Of a stretch of DNA of 64,000 nucleotides, positions 38,550 to 53,200 are shown piece after piece. This DNA is from Mastigias papua (Eukaryota; Cnidaria; Scyphozoa; Rhizostomeae; Mastigiidae): the NCBI GenBank assembly GCA_964019165.1, contig OZ025274.1, positions 1,922,051 through 1,986,050 of the forward strand, written 5' to 3'. The position numbers and the translations under genes are program-made. Under the pieces are notes generated by a model that saw only the letters and a list, made by a program, of their open reading frames with translations, made no database searches and was not told the DNA's origin. Position 1 is the stretch's first letter, and each line of letters starts with the position of its first letter.

Positions 38550-38743
38550 AGCATATCCGCCAAATGTTTGAGACCTCTGATCATGTCTATTTGCTCCAAA
38601 CCTAGCTGACCAATCAGCATGCGAAATGGGATGAAAGCTAGCTGCGGAGCACGCGTGTGGTGAGAATCCTGCATGATGATTGGTCAAGTAGGTTGGGAGA
38701 AAATAGATCTGATCAGCCTCCTAAAACATTTGGCGGCTATGCT
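38550..38743. mobile_element. Mutator-like MITE, copy 2 (behind gene B)
   Basis: Inverted repeats of about 75 bases match those of the copy at 30310-30490 (GCCAAATGTTTGAG, CTGACCAATCA). The 9-bp target duplication GCTCTTGCT lies at 38541-38549 and 38744-38752, perfect on both sides. The element is absent from the matching flank of gene A. Confidence 0.85.
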
Positions 38744-38769
38744 GCTCTTGCTAGGCTCTCTTGATTGTT

Positions 38770-39290
38770 CATGTTTCGTGTTAGATTGTGTGTTAGCTTA
38801 GCTGATTGGGACATGGTTATCTTCTAGGATATCGAAGGCAGTTTTCTCAATTGTAAACGCGCCATTGAAATATTCTAAGTTCCTTAGAAAATACTTCCGC
38901 ATATTTCCCATTTGAGGTTTCCAATCTATCAGAGTATCTATTCGTAATCTTAGAAAAGTTGATTCCTGGACAGTCTTTTTACTATATTCTCCATAGACCA
39001 TGGGTCTCACTTTCCCTATGAAAGGGAGCTCAATATAGACATAATCTCGCATGCCTCTGAATGCACCTTCATTTTGTTCCACATACATCATTTGTTAATT
39101 GTCTACGACACTCTCAAACTATTCAATAAACAATGGCGTCACCTGCAGAGAGATATACTTCTCCTTGTCTATTTGCAGATAGTAAGCCATTGAAAAGTAG
39201 ACTATCCAGCTTAGAACCCAACAAGGATCCTTGTGGAATCCCATTCATAACGTGTCTCGTCGAACTGCTTTTTAATTTATAGATGGTCCA
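38770..39290 (-). pseudogene. Decayed LINE reverse transcriptase, antisense, behind gene B
   Basis: On the minus strand a GIPQGSLLGSKL block (about 39200-39245) and GEVYLSAGDAIVY (about 39135-39175, SAGD in place of the FADD active site) are followed by ELPFIGKV..LRLRIDTLIDWKP (38798-39091). This is the order of a LINE palm and thumb. The catalytic Asp pair is altered and stops are present. Confidence 0.7.
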
Positions 39291-39657
39291 AAGAATTTGA
39301 ATATTCTATAGCAGATGCTCTCTGCATACTTGTTAGTCAACTCTCAATTTGTATTATAGTCAAGAATTCTTTTTGAAAAATTAAAAATCTGTTTAAGTAC
39401 ACAAATGTTAGATTAACTTCATGACGCTAATATAATATTTGGAGTACTGAGCAACCTTCATATATATACGTTTCAGTGAGACAGAATGGAGAAAACTTCG
39501 AACAATGAAGAGAAGGAATTAGCATACATTGACTGGCTCATTGATTCAATGTAACCTGATTGATATTATGAAAATGCATGAGCAAAGAACTCAATAGTTT
39601 GTTTCTTGCAATCTTCTTCTTAATGGCACGTAAATATGCATATACATATATACATAG

Positions 39658-41040
<1,383 letters not shown>

Positions 41041-41049
41041 GATGTTGGA

Positions 41050-41422
41050 TAAGCCTGGAAGCCTGGGGGCAAAGCCCCTGGGAAAAACTCTTAAGACTAT
41101 CCCCATTAAATCTTTGGGAAGCCTTTTGTGATATAGCTATGCCCCTTCTAGTGAAAAATGGCATCAGATATCCTTGTGAGCAACTTCAATAGACCCCTTG
41201 AATGCTACCCTGAAATCGAATGATATCTTGATACACTTCATAAAAATCTCAAAGGCTAAGAACAGTGACAAAAGCTCTAATGCCACTCTGTGGAGCCTCT
41301 CATCTAACAGTACTGTCCTTACTATAAATTTTTCATCAAGAAATTTGTAGAAAAATCTGCACTACCAATTTTTCAAAATTTTGGGGAGTGACCTCAATAT
41401 ACATCCCCGTGGCTCCGCCACT
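41050..41422. mobile_element. Possible hAT-like element remnant
   Basis: The right end reads, on the minus strand, CAGTGGCGGAGCCACGGGG, a terminal sequence often seen in hAT-type elements. A GGGGGCAAAGCCCC stretch near 41068 fits the interior of such elements. No left terminus or target duplication was found. Confidence 0.35.
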
Positions 41423-41589
41423 GATTTCCAACAGGTTTTCTGCAGCAAAATCAGCTGGATGATGCTTGCAGGAGATACGCTTAAGGCATATAGATTAGGG
41501 ATTACTGGCATCTTGATTCTGTGATGCATTTCCTCACTGTCAATGAAACGTTGTTCAGTTGCTAAAAACTGTTTATAGCTTCTAGTCCT

Positions 41590-41660
41590 AGCGGGAATCT
41601 AATAAGGATCTAGCGAGAATTTAGCAAGAATCTGGTGAGAATCTAGCAAAAAGCTAGTTT
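41590..41660. repeat. Short degenerate tandem repeat
   Basis: About five imperfect units around GAATCTAGCRA (11 to 12 bases) follow each other. Confidence 0.6.
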
Positions 41661-42159
41661 AAAGTTGCAGCCATAAGCGAGAATTTTCAGCCTGCATCCA
41701 TACTAACAGAACATAACAGTGCTATATGTACAGAAATTGTTACGAAAAGCTACGAAAAGATTTCAACTTCATCGAAAGATAAAAACAGATGATGCCTCCA
41801 AAGTAAAGCTTAAAACGCACTGCTTTCCCTAAAAGTTTGTTAAAAGCAAGATGCCTGTGTCATAGCATGAGTGTGAACCCATCGCACGATGTATTGTCAG
41901 ATATGCGACAAATTTACCTAGGTACCGAAATTGCCCTGTCTCGTGCACATGGTGAGAAGAGAAATTGGGATTTTCACTTAGTTTTCTACCATGCAAGATG
42001 ATAAGAAGGTAGAGTCAATGAGATTAGGTTAATTACTAAAAATTCTTATTTCATTTGCTTGTAATGTTACCTGTACTGTAAGGAATTGTGATTTAATCAT
42101 GATTAAGACATTCTCATTCTTAGATTGCCTTCTGAGTAGGAAGGAAAGGTCGAGGAACC

Positions 42160-42220
42160 ATGAGGCAAGCAATATTGCTGTTGGCTTTTCTATCATTTGC
42201 ATCTGTTTCTTTTGGACAAG
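42160..42220 (+). CDS. Candidate gene C exon 1: signal peptide
   Basis: ATG at 42160, then a Leu/Ala/Phe/Ser-rich leader to Phe-Gly-Gln and donor GTATTC. Length, phase and roughly 60 percent of bases agree with exon 1 of genes A and B. Confidence 0.6.
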
Positions 42221-44786
42221 GTATTCATTTTCATTATGCACCGGTCATGAATAGCTCTACCAAATATATTAATACAGTAATATCATTGAAATTGAAGAGC
42301 ACAGGAATGATGTCTTTTGTAGCTATATCCATGCACAATTCAACAGTCATTGATAACGCTCGAATGGATGATACTTAAAATAGCAGTCGAAGATTCAACT
42401 TGAGTTCCTTCTTCGTTAGATGATTCAATTAAAAATGTTGCTGATGAAGTAGTAGAGGAAGTTGTTAATGAAAATTGGGGTGACAATGAATTGCAGAAAC
42501 GAGGTAGGTATATTATTAGATTGCTGAAACAATTGAATCTGGCGATTTATAACGAAAAGGTAACAAGACTTTGAAAGTCTTAAACTTTAAAAGTCTAAAG
42601 CATTAAAAGCAACGATTGGAGTGTTCAATTTGCTGCTTGCGACAAAGCTTTTGCAATACGTAGTACATTTTATGGCATTGATTGGGATGTTAATAATTTG
42701 AGCTGTATTGAAAGAACTAATTTTTATGAACATTCAAATGAAGCATCAAAATTAATAATATTTGTTTCTCTCCACAATTATCATTAATTACATCGAGTTC
42801 AGGTTTATAGCTTTATTTGTGGACAGCAAAGAGTCCTGTGCAAGTCTGATGGATAGCCACGGCGAATGCCCTTCTGATATTTAATGTGCGAGGTCTCTGG
42901 ACAACCGAAGATCTATACTCCTTGCATTTATTCACGAAAACAGGCCCGTAGCCAAGTAGTGGCCTGGAGAGGTAAGAACCACTGATATGCAAAAAGAGAC
43001 TCAGTGCACCTTACAAATTGAGCACTTGAACTCTTTTTCGCATCATTTTTGCAACATTTGTCAGAATTCAACAAAAGTCTAGTAATTCAATGCATTATGA
43101 ACAGCACTGGAGGTTAGTATGTCGCTCTGCTCATTGATACTTGCTTCGCTTAGATTTTCTGTGCCCCTTAACAACATCAAGCTGGCATCGGATCTGCACA
43201 AATCTATCTAGTTTGATTCTGACTCGTGCAAATTCATCGCGCAAATCGTTTATAAGTACAATAGCAATAATGTGTTGTATTTCTTTCATAAAAATATAAC
43301 ACAAATTTTATGCCACTGGAACACAAAACCATCCTATCCCGATGATAATATGATTAGATTAGACTTTCTTACTGCATATGTATATAGCAAGTCTTGGATA
43401 TATTCTACACAAACTCATGATGTGTAGTTAAATGCTAGCTACTAGAATTCAAGTTCTTTCTGCAATTGGTATGCAAGGCGTACCATAGCAATGTAAGCAT
43501 TTGATTTTGAGATAAGTACTATTCATGACAGCACTTAGTGCATTACACCATTCATCAATACATTTGTATACTTTAAAATTCATAATGATATACAATATTA
43601 GAGATTTTCTATGAGTTTTAGCAACAACGTATACATCTAGAATGGGCTTAGTTAGCAGTTCTCCAAGCATTTCTTGGTCTGCTGCTCTAAAGGTCCTAAT
43701 GAATGCCTTTATTAATGTAGACAGTACAATAGGTGTACTCTTTAACTGAAACACATTCTGGGGGGACGTGGAAAATAGGCAGTGCCTTCTACAAGTTACA
43801 ATCATAGATAACCCACCGACAGAAATCAAGAGCAACCTCCAAGTGACATTGTGAAACAAGCACAGTTTTAATGTGAAGAGCTTTTCGCTAAGTAAGCAAT
43901 TTTTGGTTTATGGTAACCTCCAAATCCTTATGTAGACCTGTTGTATTGCCTGTAAGTGACATTTTTCTTTTGATAATGCTGTTACAGATGAACTGACTCC
44001 ACACGCCAGAAAGTAGGCCTAGGGAAAGTCTAGCTTCGTAAAGTACTAAGAGCGGGTTCTAATCACGCGGAATTCTGGAACCAAAAAGCAATCTATTTAG
44101 TGAACAACATTACATTAAACGAAACAAAGTACACACCTGAATTCATTTATCACTGAATCCATGGCCGGACAGCTGAAGAAAGCTCGATATTGTGAAGCAC
44201 ACCAAAATGACATTCACCTCTGCAGCAAACCAGACCACCACGAGTAAACTATAATTTCATAAAGTTAATGAGCCATACTGTAGTAAAACACTGTATCCTG
44301 CCACTTCTGCAAATATTGAATAGCGTTTCGCCAAACTGAATGTGATTAGGACTTAATGAATTAGGCCGAATTCTGGAAAATCCAGCATTGCATTTATTTC
44401 ACAAAAGGAACGCTAAACGCGTATTCCCCAGTGGGTAAAACCATTGAACCATGAGAAAATATAGCTGATTGCACGAGTTTTAGAATCCAGAAGGTGCCAC
44501 GTATTGCACAAGCTAAACAAATCAAAGACAATGTAGCTAGGATTTGATGCGTATTTGATGTTAGCCATTGGAAGGGGATATTTCAATATAGCTAGTTACT
44601 TTGTCATTCAACTCACTTTCAGTGTTCTTCCGAGTGGTTGACAAGGCCAGGTTTACACGGATTTTCCTAGGGAAGTTCAGCTTAGGCCCTGTAATGAAAG
44701 TTCTTCAACTAGCAGTCAAGCAAAGTACTCCAGACTCATCAGCGATTTCTACAGCGCTCAGCACAGCAGATTTCAGGCGTTGTTAA
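42160..44786 (+). CDS. Candidate secreted precursor with the MACPF-type leader exon; 3' end unresolved
   Basis: Exon 1 (42160-42220) is 61 nt, encodes a 20-residue hydrophobic leader and ends in phase 1 before GTATTC, like exon 1 of genes A and B. The 40 bases before its ATG also resemble theirs. Exon 2 (42420-42503) enters in phase 1 behind CGTTAG, is acidic (eight Asp/Glu of about 28) and ends Gln-Lys-Arg before the strong donor GTAGGT, as in propeptides cut at a dibasic site. Two 3' exons fit the phase: 44623-44786 (53 codons, one Cys, stop TAA) or 43988-44016 (nine codons, then TAG). No MACPF exon was found downstream. Cnidarian toxins and neuropeptides both use such precursors; the product class is unknown. 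Exons 1 and 2 are the supported part. Confidence 0.4.
42420..42503 (+). CDS. Candidate gene C exon 2: acidic propeptide ending in Lys-Arg
   Basis: 84 nt, phase 1 at both ends. It encodes an acidic Val/Glu-rich stretch (DEVVEEVVNENWGDNELQKR) closing on a dibasic site just before the donor. Confidence 0.5.
44623..44786 (+). CDS. Candidate gene C exon 3 (tentative)
   Basis: Acceptor CTTTCAG, compatible phase, 53 codons and TAA stop. The peptide is basic and hydrophobic at its start (VFFRVVDKARF) with a single Cys near its end. No family was recognised and the join to exon 2 is only inferred from phase. Confidence 0.25.
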
Positions 44787-44789
44787 GAT

Positions 44790-46840
44790 GAATAAGGAAG
44801 AATAGGAGGGCAGTATCACTTCCTATGTTTATACATGAAAGAACACAACGTAACAAAAATTTGCCTCATCACTTACTCGAAGTAATGTGTAATAAAATGG
44901 CGAGTGTTTCAGATTTCTTCTAATGAACATGATTTCATTTTTTAACTTCTTTGGCATTCTCCCATCTTGAACAATGAATTCAATAAAATGTTTTATTGAA
45001 CAAAGGACTACTTTCCGTATCAAGTGCTTTCTACAAAAGACCTATTGTGGCCCAGCAAATATACTGCAAGGACGGTAGCAACTTTTTACTGTTACAGTCT
45101 GCTTCACTGTAATACGACTATCCGAGTGGAATAAACTTGATCTATGCATTGTATGTATATCAAGTGAATCAAAACTCAAAAGATAACGAGTGAGTGGCCT
45201 AATGTTGAGCAACTCATTCATATTCAACTCATAAAGGACGTGCTATTAGGGTAAAGCAGTTGAAGGTGAGTATATGAATACTCTATGGTAAAATCATATA
45301 CCATGCACTACCACCCTATTTCTAGTGTTTGTGGATTGTTAGCACCCTAGGGAAGTAGCATTTAAAGAACCAAGCTACAACTCTTTAAAGAAAGGATGAA
45401 CGTGATATTCCTAAACTCCATTGATGAAACTTATGCAAAAAGCGAACATGGAATAGTTTCTATTATACGTAGTTGATCTTGCATGTCATAGCTAGGAAAA
45501 TACAAGCTGCTTTTGCAATTCACGTTGATGACTTTTAGTCCAAGAGAGAGATATTGACAAACCATTGAACGTACGTATGGCTTTGCTGTTTGCTGCTACA
45601 TGATCCACCACTTTGCTTAGATCACTTTTTCAATGGTCTTGTCAAAGTGTATCTATTACGCAAAGATGTCATCTACATAAAACGTTAAGAAAGCATTGTC
45701 AAGATTTAGGAGGATTTTCTCCTACAGGGAGAGTCTCCTCTAGCATCGTAAATATGTGTACTTCCCATGCCTTACTCATTTCTGACTTCTGTACTGTATC
45801 AATACTACTTGAGATATACATTTAATATTCAGCGGACTGAAGACATCTTTAAAGACTAAAACTTGCTTGCAAACGCGTTAAAAAGTCAGTATCTATAGAG
45901 TGGACATAGTGAAACTCTCATGAATTTATTCAACTTCCATTTGTTGCAAGAAAGATATAAATGAGAGACGAGAATATCCTTAAGTCTAGATAAACTCCTC
46001 TTAAGGAGAAAAATTAGAAACTTTCTGCTAGAGAGATTAGAGAAATAAAAATCAAAGGCTTCCTTCCAAAAACTCGTGATGTCATTATATTGTTAACGGC
46101 AATACAAACTGAAAGCCAGTACATACAGCTTAGCAAGCCAAGAGCCGTAATCAACTTATACTAAATGTAAATACATAGAGTTAAAAGCTAAGTTAAAAGC
46201 TAAGTAAAAAGCGTACAACTAATGTTCCCAAAAATACACATGCACCCCCTAGACAATATCAAATTCTCTGGTTACAAGATGCATAACACTAAAGTTTATC
46301 CTCATATGAAATTACGTGGAACTTTTGACGCACGGATGTGCAAGTACTTACGTGACTGTTTCTACAACACTCATGAACTACAAAATCCTTTTCCTAACTT
46401 GAAAGCAATGGATATCATATCATTATTTACGATTTGAATCTGTAAATATACAAAAGAAAGATTTAGACAATAGAGTACAGAACCATCAAACACCCAAATT
46501 CCAGCTGACCGTCTGATTGGCTCTCTCTCTTTCGTGCAGGTCGCAGACTCTCCCTCGCAGGTCTCTGACCACAAGTACTACGAGTCACGTCTAGCCTGAC
46601 ATTCTGATCTTAGCTATTAAGGTAATATGCTCAAAAGGTGTTCTGCAGTAACCTTTGATGAAAATTGGCCATTCACAATATCGTCTTTATACTTCACGTT
46701 TCACTCTCTTATTTGAACCGCTGCCTAGGAGCAATCGTAAATTGTTGCTGGCAAAGCAGTGATAGCACGTGACTTCATAACAATGTGAAACGCTGACGTA
46801 ATCAGACTCTCTCCAAAATCATATGAAATTGAACAAACTC
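44790..46840. other. Spacer before the SBSPON-like gene
   Basis: No gene is recognised. Frames of 60 to 71 codons on both strands lack domains. Confidence 0.45.
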
Positions 46841-46847
46841 AATTTCT

Positions 46848-46853
46848 TTATTA
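46848..46853 (-). terminator. Polyadenylation signal AATAAA of the SBSPON-like gene
   Basis: TTTATT on the plus strand reads AATAAA on the minus strand, 85 bases behind the stop codon at 46938-46940. Position and orientation fit the gene. Confidence 0.6.
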
Positions 46854-46937
46854 CTACTATACATATTATGAAACAGAATAACAATGCCCTATGTATTAAT
46901 TTATATATTTATATATATAAAGTCATGGTTGCTTGAG

Positions 46938-47211
46938 TTAAACAAAAACGAAGTTGGAGAAATATCTCGTTGTACAGGTGCAGTTTGGAATTGGGGGTCC
47001 AAGCCTTATCCATTCTCCGTGACATCTTGGGATCATGAAGGCTTTCCAATGACTTCTAACGCCAAGGGCTCCTTCCCCACGGCATTTTCCATTCCCTCTC
47101 ATCACTCGAGGTTGGCACTCTACGCAAACCGGCAATGAGCTCACTAGCTTATCAGCCCATGTATGAAGGCATCTGTGTCTCTTCAACATCAACTTGAAAT
47201 TGATGCAATAG
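46938..47211 (-). CDS. SBSPON: SBSPON-like exon 4: Cys-rich C-terminal region
   Basis: Acceptor ACTTCTAG, then YCINFK, VCVECQP, RCHGEW and NCTC, all in the order of the SBSPON C-terminus, and stop TAA. The frame upstream of the acceptor stays open by chance. Confidence 0.9.
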
Positions 47212-50200
47212 CTAGAAGTATACAAAACATGTCTTAAAAGGCTGCGTCTACACGTATATCGGACACTTTTGAACCAGTGACCCAATCAATGTTTTACTCC
47301 TATATTGGAAAATTCTGAACGAGTGACCCAATATATTTCTCAACTGCTACCGGTAATAGATCTGCACTTCCAGGGAAGCAGTACACTTTTGTACTCGCAC
47401 AATTTCGAAACTGTGCTGTGCAATGTAAAGACATATGAAGAGGAGCACCATTTTCGTGAGTTAAAAATTATCTAGTATACTCGGTTTTTCATAAGAAAGT
47501 TTTCATTTTATTGCTGAAGATTTCCTAGATTTTTCGTGATTTCCGTAGGAAAACTTTCTTAGACTGTTTTAGCAAGAATGTTTGAAGTTCTGTACCACTA
47601 CGGTGATACAAAGGCAGAAAGACACAAAACAAGCGTGATTTTGGAACAAAAAGATAAACTCCGGGGACCTATATATATTTTGCAAACTAGATGGTGGGCT
47701 TGAGTGAAAATTGAACCTTTAAATCTATATGAACCCACAGATTTCCTCAAGTTTCAGAAATCCAGTACTGAACTTTCTTAACTTACTAGCGGTTGAGCGC
47801 TACTTTGTTATAAGAAATACGTGTAGTGTAAACGTTAGGGAGCCGAAGCACCATGATAGCGGATCAAAAACAAGTTTACAACACATACAGATCCAAACAT
47901 CTATACACATTTTCAACATCTATACACATACATCTATACACAACGCTAAGGAAACATCTATACACATTTTCAATAAAGAACCTAGCTCAAGACCTGGCTC
48001 TCAAAGTTCCTTAGTTTTGGACCTCTTTGAACACATTAATATTTTTGTCTTTCTAATAGAGTCTCTTACAGGAACTCGAAACTATAGCATACCTGTCAAC
48101 TTTAGCATTCTTTGGCTGCTGCTTTTGCGGAGCTGGCAGGATGTCTTCAAATCCATAAGAGCCAACAGGAACGCGGCGGTAAGGATCGGCAGGAAGAATA
48201 AACGCCGTTTCTAAAGATTCGAAAAAGTAACACTTTCATTTCATTTTTTCATTTATCAATATTTATACACGAGTTACCTTTCAGCAATAATTAAATAACC
48301 TATTAAAAGCATTTGCAAAAATAATGATAATAATAATAATAATATAATAATAATAATAATATAATAATAATAATAATAGTATGAATTGCTGCTCTACCAA
48401 GGGGTCGTGTTTGGGTCCAATGAAAAGTCACAAGATATTCTCTAAAACCAGTTCTAAAACGAGCGATTGATTCTCGTTCTCGAATGTTGTTAAGGATATT
48501 ATTCCAGTTTTGACACCAGAGAAGTAGAAACTTCGCTTTGCACATTCTAACCTAACTTTGGGAATTTGCAGATCTCCACGGCTTCTGGCCCTATACTATG
48601 AAATCATGGATCCTTCAGTAAACTTGTGGCGAAGGTTTTCGGGAAAGAGGTTATGCAAGATCCTATATGTCATGACTCCTTGATCAAAGGAATCAAAGAC
48701 TTTACAGTGAGCCATTTGCAGGTCCATCCGTTCTTATACTTTGCATTCGCTATTAGCTTCTTTGCCCTTGTCTGTAATCATTGTAGCTGGGATAGTTTGG
48801 TGTTGGAGAGAGCACTCCAAACAATGTTACCATAGCGAAGATGGCTTTGAAAAAGACATCGCTAAGGCCTCTTTTCATATAGTTTAAATGTGGTCTTCAC
48901 TCCATTGTACAGAAAACTGTGCGCAAATCTATCGATTGAATTCGTCAAATTCAACACATATTCGAGGAGATAAACCAATTCACTACATGGAAAGAGGACC
49001 CTAAAGACCTATTTCCACTGAATTCCGATTTCAGACTTCGGAAGCGACCTTATTGTTCCCAATCAGCTCCCGATCGTCCTGCGATTTGCGGACACTCGGA
49101 TGTCGATTGGGAACAAAGATTTCGAATACCATAGCCAAAAGTAAGTGGAAATGGGCTTCAAGGCCACAGGTATGCTGAAGAAGGACAACCAACAAAACAG
49201 CAACTATTATAGTTAGATTTATGGAGCCAAAAAACTTGAAATGTCAAACCAAAACCTAGTGAGACAGGTGTCTGCCATAACTATGAACGTTCCTATTTTG
49301 ACATATCGAGTAATGGATATGATACATCTGAGACTACAATTCATCATATGCAGATTCTCACAAAAAATCTAATCCACGTACGTGATTTCTTTCTACATTG
49401 GTACAATGCACAGCCTCGTTTCTGTCGAAGTGGAGGACATTCTTTTCCACCATTTCGTGGTAACTGAATGATATATCGCTTTCTCTTCATAACACCGACT
49501 CCACAGTCATTTGAACATGAGCTCCATGGCGTCCATGCGCCTACTTTGCAGTTAAGTGCTGCACCTATGAAAACAAAAAACACATCTCTAGAAAGTCATT
49601 GCTAAACACACAATACAATCCCTTCTGGAAGAAACTATTCAAAAAGTAGGCACATCGATAGATGTGTGCAGATCCGACCAGGCAGTCTGAGATCTACGAA
49701 ACTAACATCATACAAACATATTTCTAGTCTCGGTGGACCATGAAGTTATTCACGCAAAGACAAATCAACGCTTCTTATTGGCGGAAACCCTCTCTGTGAT
49801 CTAGAGACCTATAGCGCCTCGTTTCTATGTAGCAGTCATTTTAAGCGCACAACTGTTTCTCACATTAAGTCCCAATTCGTTATGAGGATTGACTCGTTAG
49901 TATGTACCTCAAAAACATCCGCGTGGACAACATTTAGTTGTACAACTGAGCGGTCAAGGGACTAAATCACGAAATCTTATGTGTCAAAGTTTGTGGTATC
50001 GAATCACGCACTGGTGGAAACATCCACCACAGCCCAATAGCAGTTTCAGTAGTTCGTCTTCCCGTAGGTCGGTAAACTAGATGAAATCTCTTCAGGAACA
50101 AACAAAGCCCAGCGGGTGAAAGGAGGTATACCTGAAGAAATGCCAAAACACCATGGGAACAAAGAATATCTCCATCTCCTATTGTCTGTTATAGCCATAA

Positions 50201-53200
50201 AAATAACATTACCATCTAAATAATACTAGGCTCTTAAGAAACCAGGGTTAATTCGCATTTTTTGTTAGATGCTCTAAGTCAATAAAGATATATGCAAACT
50301 TAAGGTATAATCAAACTCACTGCCGGGCAGCTTTTTGGCCAATTTGCATATTTCATGGAGGGTTTATTTATACCATAATATCGTCCAAAACGATTACAAA
50401 TGTACTAAGGAGGCTACAGTTACCTATTGATCAAATTAAGCTCATGCTTTGAACTCGTAAGTTCCACATACTAGGCAAGAAGAATGCTATTTTGCTCATT
50501 ACTGTCAACATATACACACAAGAATCTAAAGGAAGGAAAACTTAAAAGGCCGCTATTTTTCTAACCACTAAGGGCTTATAAGTTGAACTTGAATGAACTA
50601 GACTGCCACCTCTTTCAGCTAACGCTACGTCTTGGCGGGATAATGACGGACAGGTGTTTATATAACTGAATAGATAAAAAGACTGATCATGAAAAACGAT
50701 CGGAATTATTTGTCTTGGAAAATCTTCATGTCGTGCTCCTGCTATGAATATTCCCATCAAGGCCTCTGGCTAAGATATATTCCTGAAGTGCAACAATATT
50801 TGATCCCGACTTCATCTTCATAGAGGGGTATTACACTGTGACGACGATACAATAAACATCTTCAAAGCCTGGGACGATCTATAACAAAACCCACCTCACT
50901 GGACAAAACCCGACTGATAATGTCTTGCCAACAAAGCCTAAAGAATTTAAACTATGGGTAAAGGGTTATTTTTGGAACATTTATTAGCTCAAAGCAGCAA
51001 ACAAATATCGTGGAAAATCAAGACTAAAAGAATTAGAAACGCGATTTATCATTGAAACGTTGTTTAGATGCGTAAATAGATACTATCAAAGTGAGTTGCA
51101 CTTGAGCAAATATCTTGCTCTTCGAAGTACATTTTGTTCTGATCATGTGATCTGTGTTTGTGTCAGCAAAATGATGGCAATCAACCATGCAGATAGCTAA
51201 TTGTTAACAGCAATAACGTGTCGAAGAACTAGAATGACCTCAAGAGCTTGGTTTTCTAAGAAAGTTGTTTGCACCCAGTACTGGGACTTTTCTTAGCTTT
51301 TTGACGATTTCACTACTGGAACTCGCTGGCACCGCCCATTAAAAAGTGGTGCTACATATAAAAGTGGACAGCTGCAAACAATAAAGGCTAGAAAAATCTG
51401 TGGGTACCAAACAGTGGAGGGCTGAAGCGACTCCGCGGTCATCTGCTGTTCATACTCAGAATGTGTCCTATAGTAACGCTGAGAATCTGGAAGAAGACAA
51501 ATTTCAAGCATACATTTAACGAAATAGGCTTAGAGCCAGTATAGAGCGATGGCAGGGTTAGCTGATACAAAGAAGAGAATCAAAGTCCCTCGATAAGCAG
51601 ATGGCAAAGTTGAGTAGTGGATGGGGATGCAGGGGCACAGGAGGTCTAAAGAGAAAAGTGGGAGGTCATAAGTAACGTTCCAAACACTGTTAAAAGTCAA
51701 GCATCATGCGATCTAGCTGACGGCAAACCACGAACAACATTTCTGCACAGATTGCCCCTCAGTCGTGAATCAACACAATGAAGTATGGCGAACTCCAACA
51801 TCAAAGCAGAGAGAAAATCAAACAGCAGATGTCATGTAAATGAAGGAAAGAATTTGCCCTTTGACCTTGCATGTTTGTGTTACATAGATTGATCACAGTT
51901 AAGCTAAAAATCAATTCTACGATGAAGCCTGCAAAGTATGTACCAGGATTCCCGTCTGACGAATAACGGCAACTGCACACAAGTCTGCTGCACACACGAG
52001 AGACGATTAACTGTGGGACGCCTAAAGCAAAATCACCGAGGAACTTTTCAATTTCGAGAATTTTTGTCACTCCAAACGATTGAGAATTAAGAAGGGCCAG
52101 TTCAATTCAAAAATAATCGTTACAGTAAGGTTAACTGCGCAAAATCCATGCACACGCTCTCTTTTTTAAGAATATACTCGATAAGAATACTACGGGTCAA
52201 AATCCCTGAAAGTTGAGAATGATTTAAGCATAATGCACGGCTCAGCTTCATTAAGGGTAGAGGCTTTGTGTATTTGGGCTTTCCATACAAAACAATACAA
52301 AGTGTAAGCTTCACTTATTCTGTCCGGCAGTCATTATGTTATGGTGTGACATGGAGAAAATTCGGACACAAGAGTGTCCAATACACACTTTTTAGTATAA
52401 GAGTGGTATCTATACGAGCGTTAATGTTCAAAATCGCCAAAATTAAAGAATAAGTTAAGAATAATCTTAGGCTTAAACTAAAAAATGTTTAAGAATATTT
52501 TGAGGCGCAGAAAAAATTAGGAATTCCAATAAAACAAAGTGTGCAGCAGTGTTTCATAGAGGAATTTGTGTTGAAATTTACAATGTCTATATTACCCTAC
52601 CTTTTACACTTCCTTTTACACCTAAAACGTGTATTGTCTTTGTAGTAATAAATATGCAGTTAAAATTAAAGAACAGTTAAGGAAACTTTGGTACTATAAT
52701 GTGGTAAAAGAGGTAGAAAAATAAGAAATATTAAAAGCGAGGTCTAGAGTTAGGTTATTTTAAAAAACATACGGGTACAGCACACAATTTATAATGAAGC
52801 TGAAGTGAAACTGAAGTAAATCATAAGATTTTTGGCATTGTAGCAATTTATGGTTGATGGCCGGTTGTTTCCTGATAATAGCATGGTAGTAGCAGAACTG
52901 CCCGACACGGTTCTTGCTCTTAAGAAGCAATCTGTAGGCTGTTCTCTCAAAGATGATGGGTGGACATACATTTTTCCAATTTTATGCTCAGCCCCTTCAA
53001 ATTGACCCCAAACTAAGAAATGCTCGGCACTTCTGTTTAGTGAAAAGTATATGACCTAAAAAAATCTTGGATACATTCAGCAGCTCAAGATTTTGCACAT
53101 TTAGAACCCGAAAACAACAATCGACGGAAACTCCTTTTAGCCGATGGGACATTACCCTTGCCCCCAATGACTGCAATACAACACAAAACATTGTTGCAGG

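Noticed and set aside
43449..43859. 136-codon minus-strand frame
   Set aside because: No domain, signal peptide or splice partner was recognised. Its composition is not distinct from the spacer.
46222..46437. 71-codon plus-strand frame
   Set aside because: No recognised motif, and no splice partner in phase.
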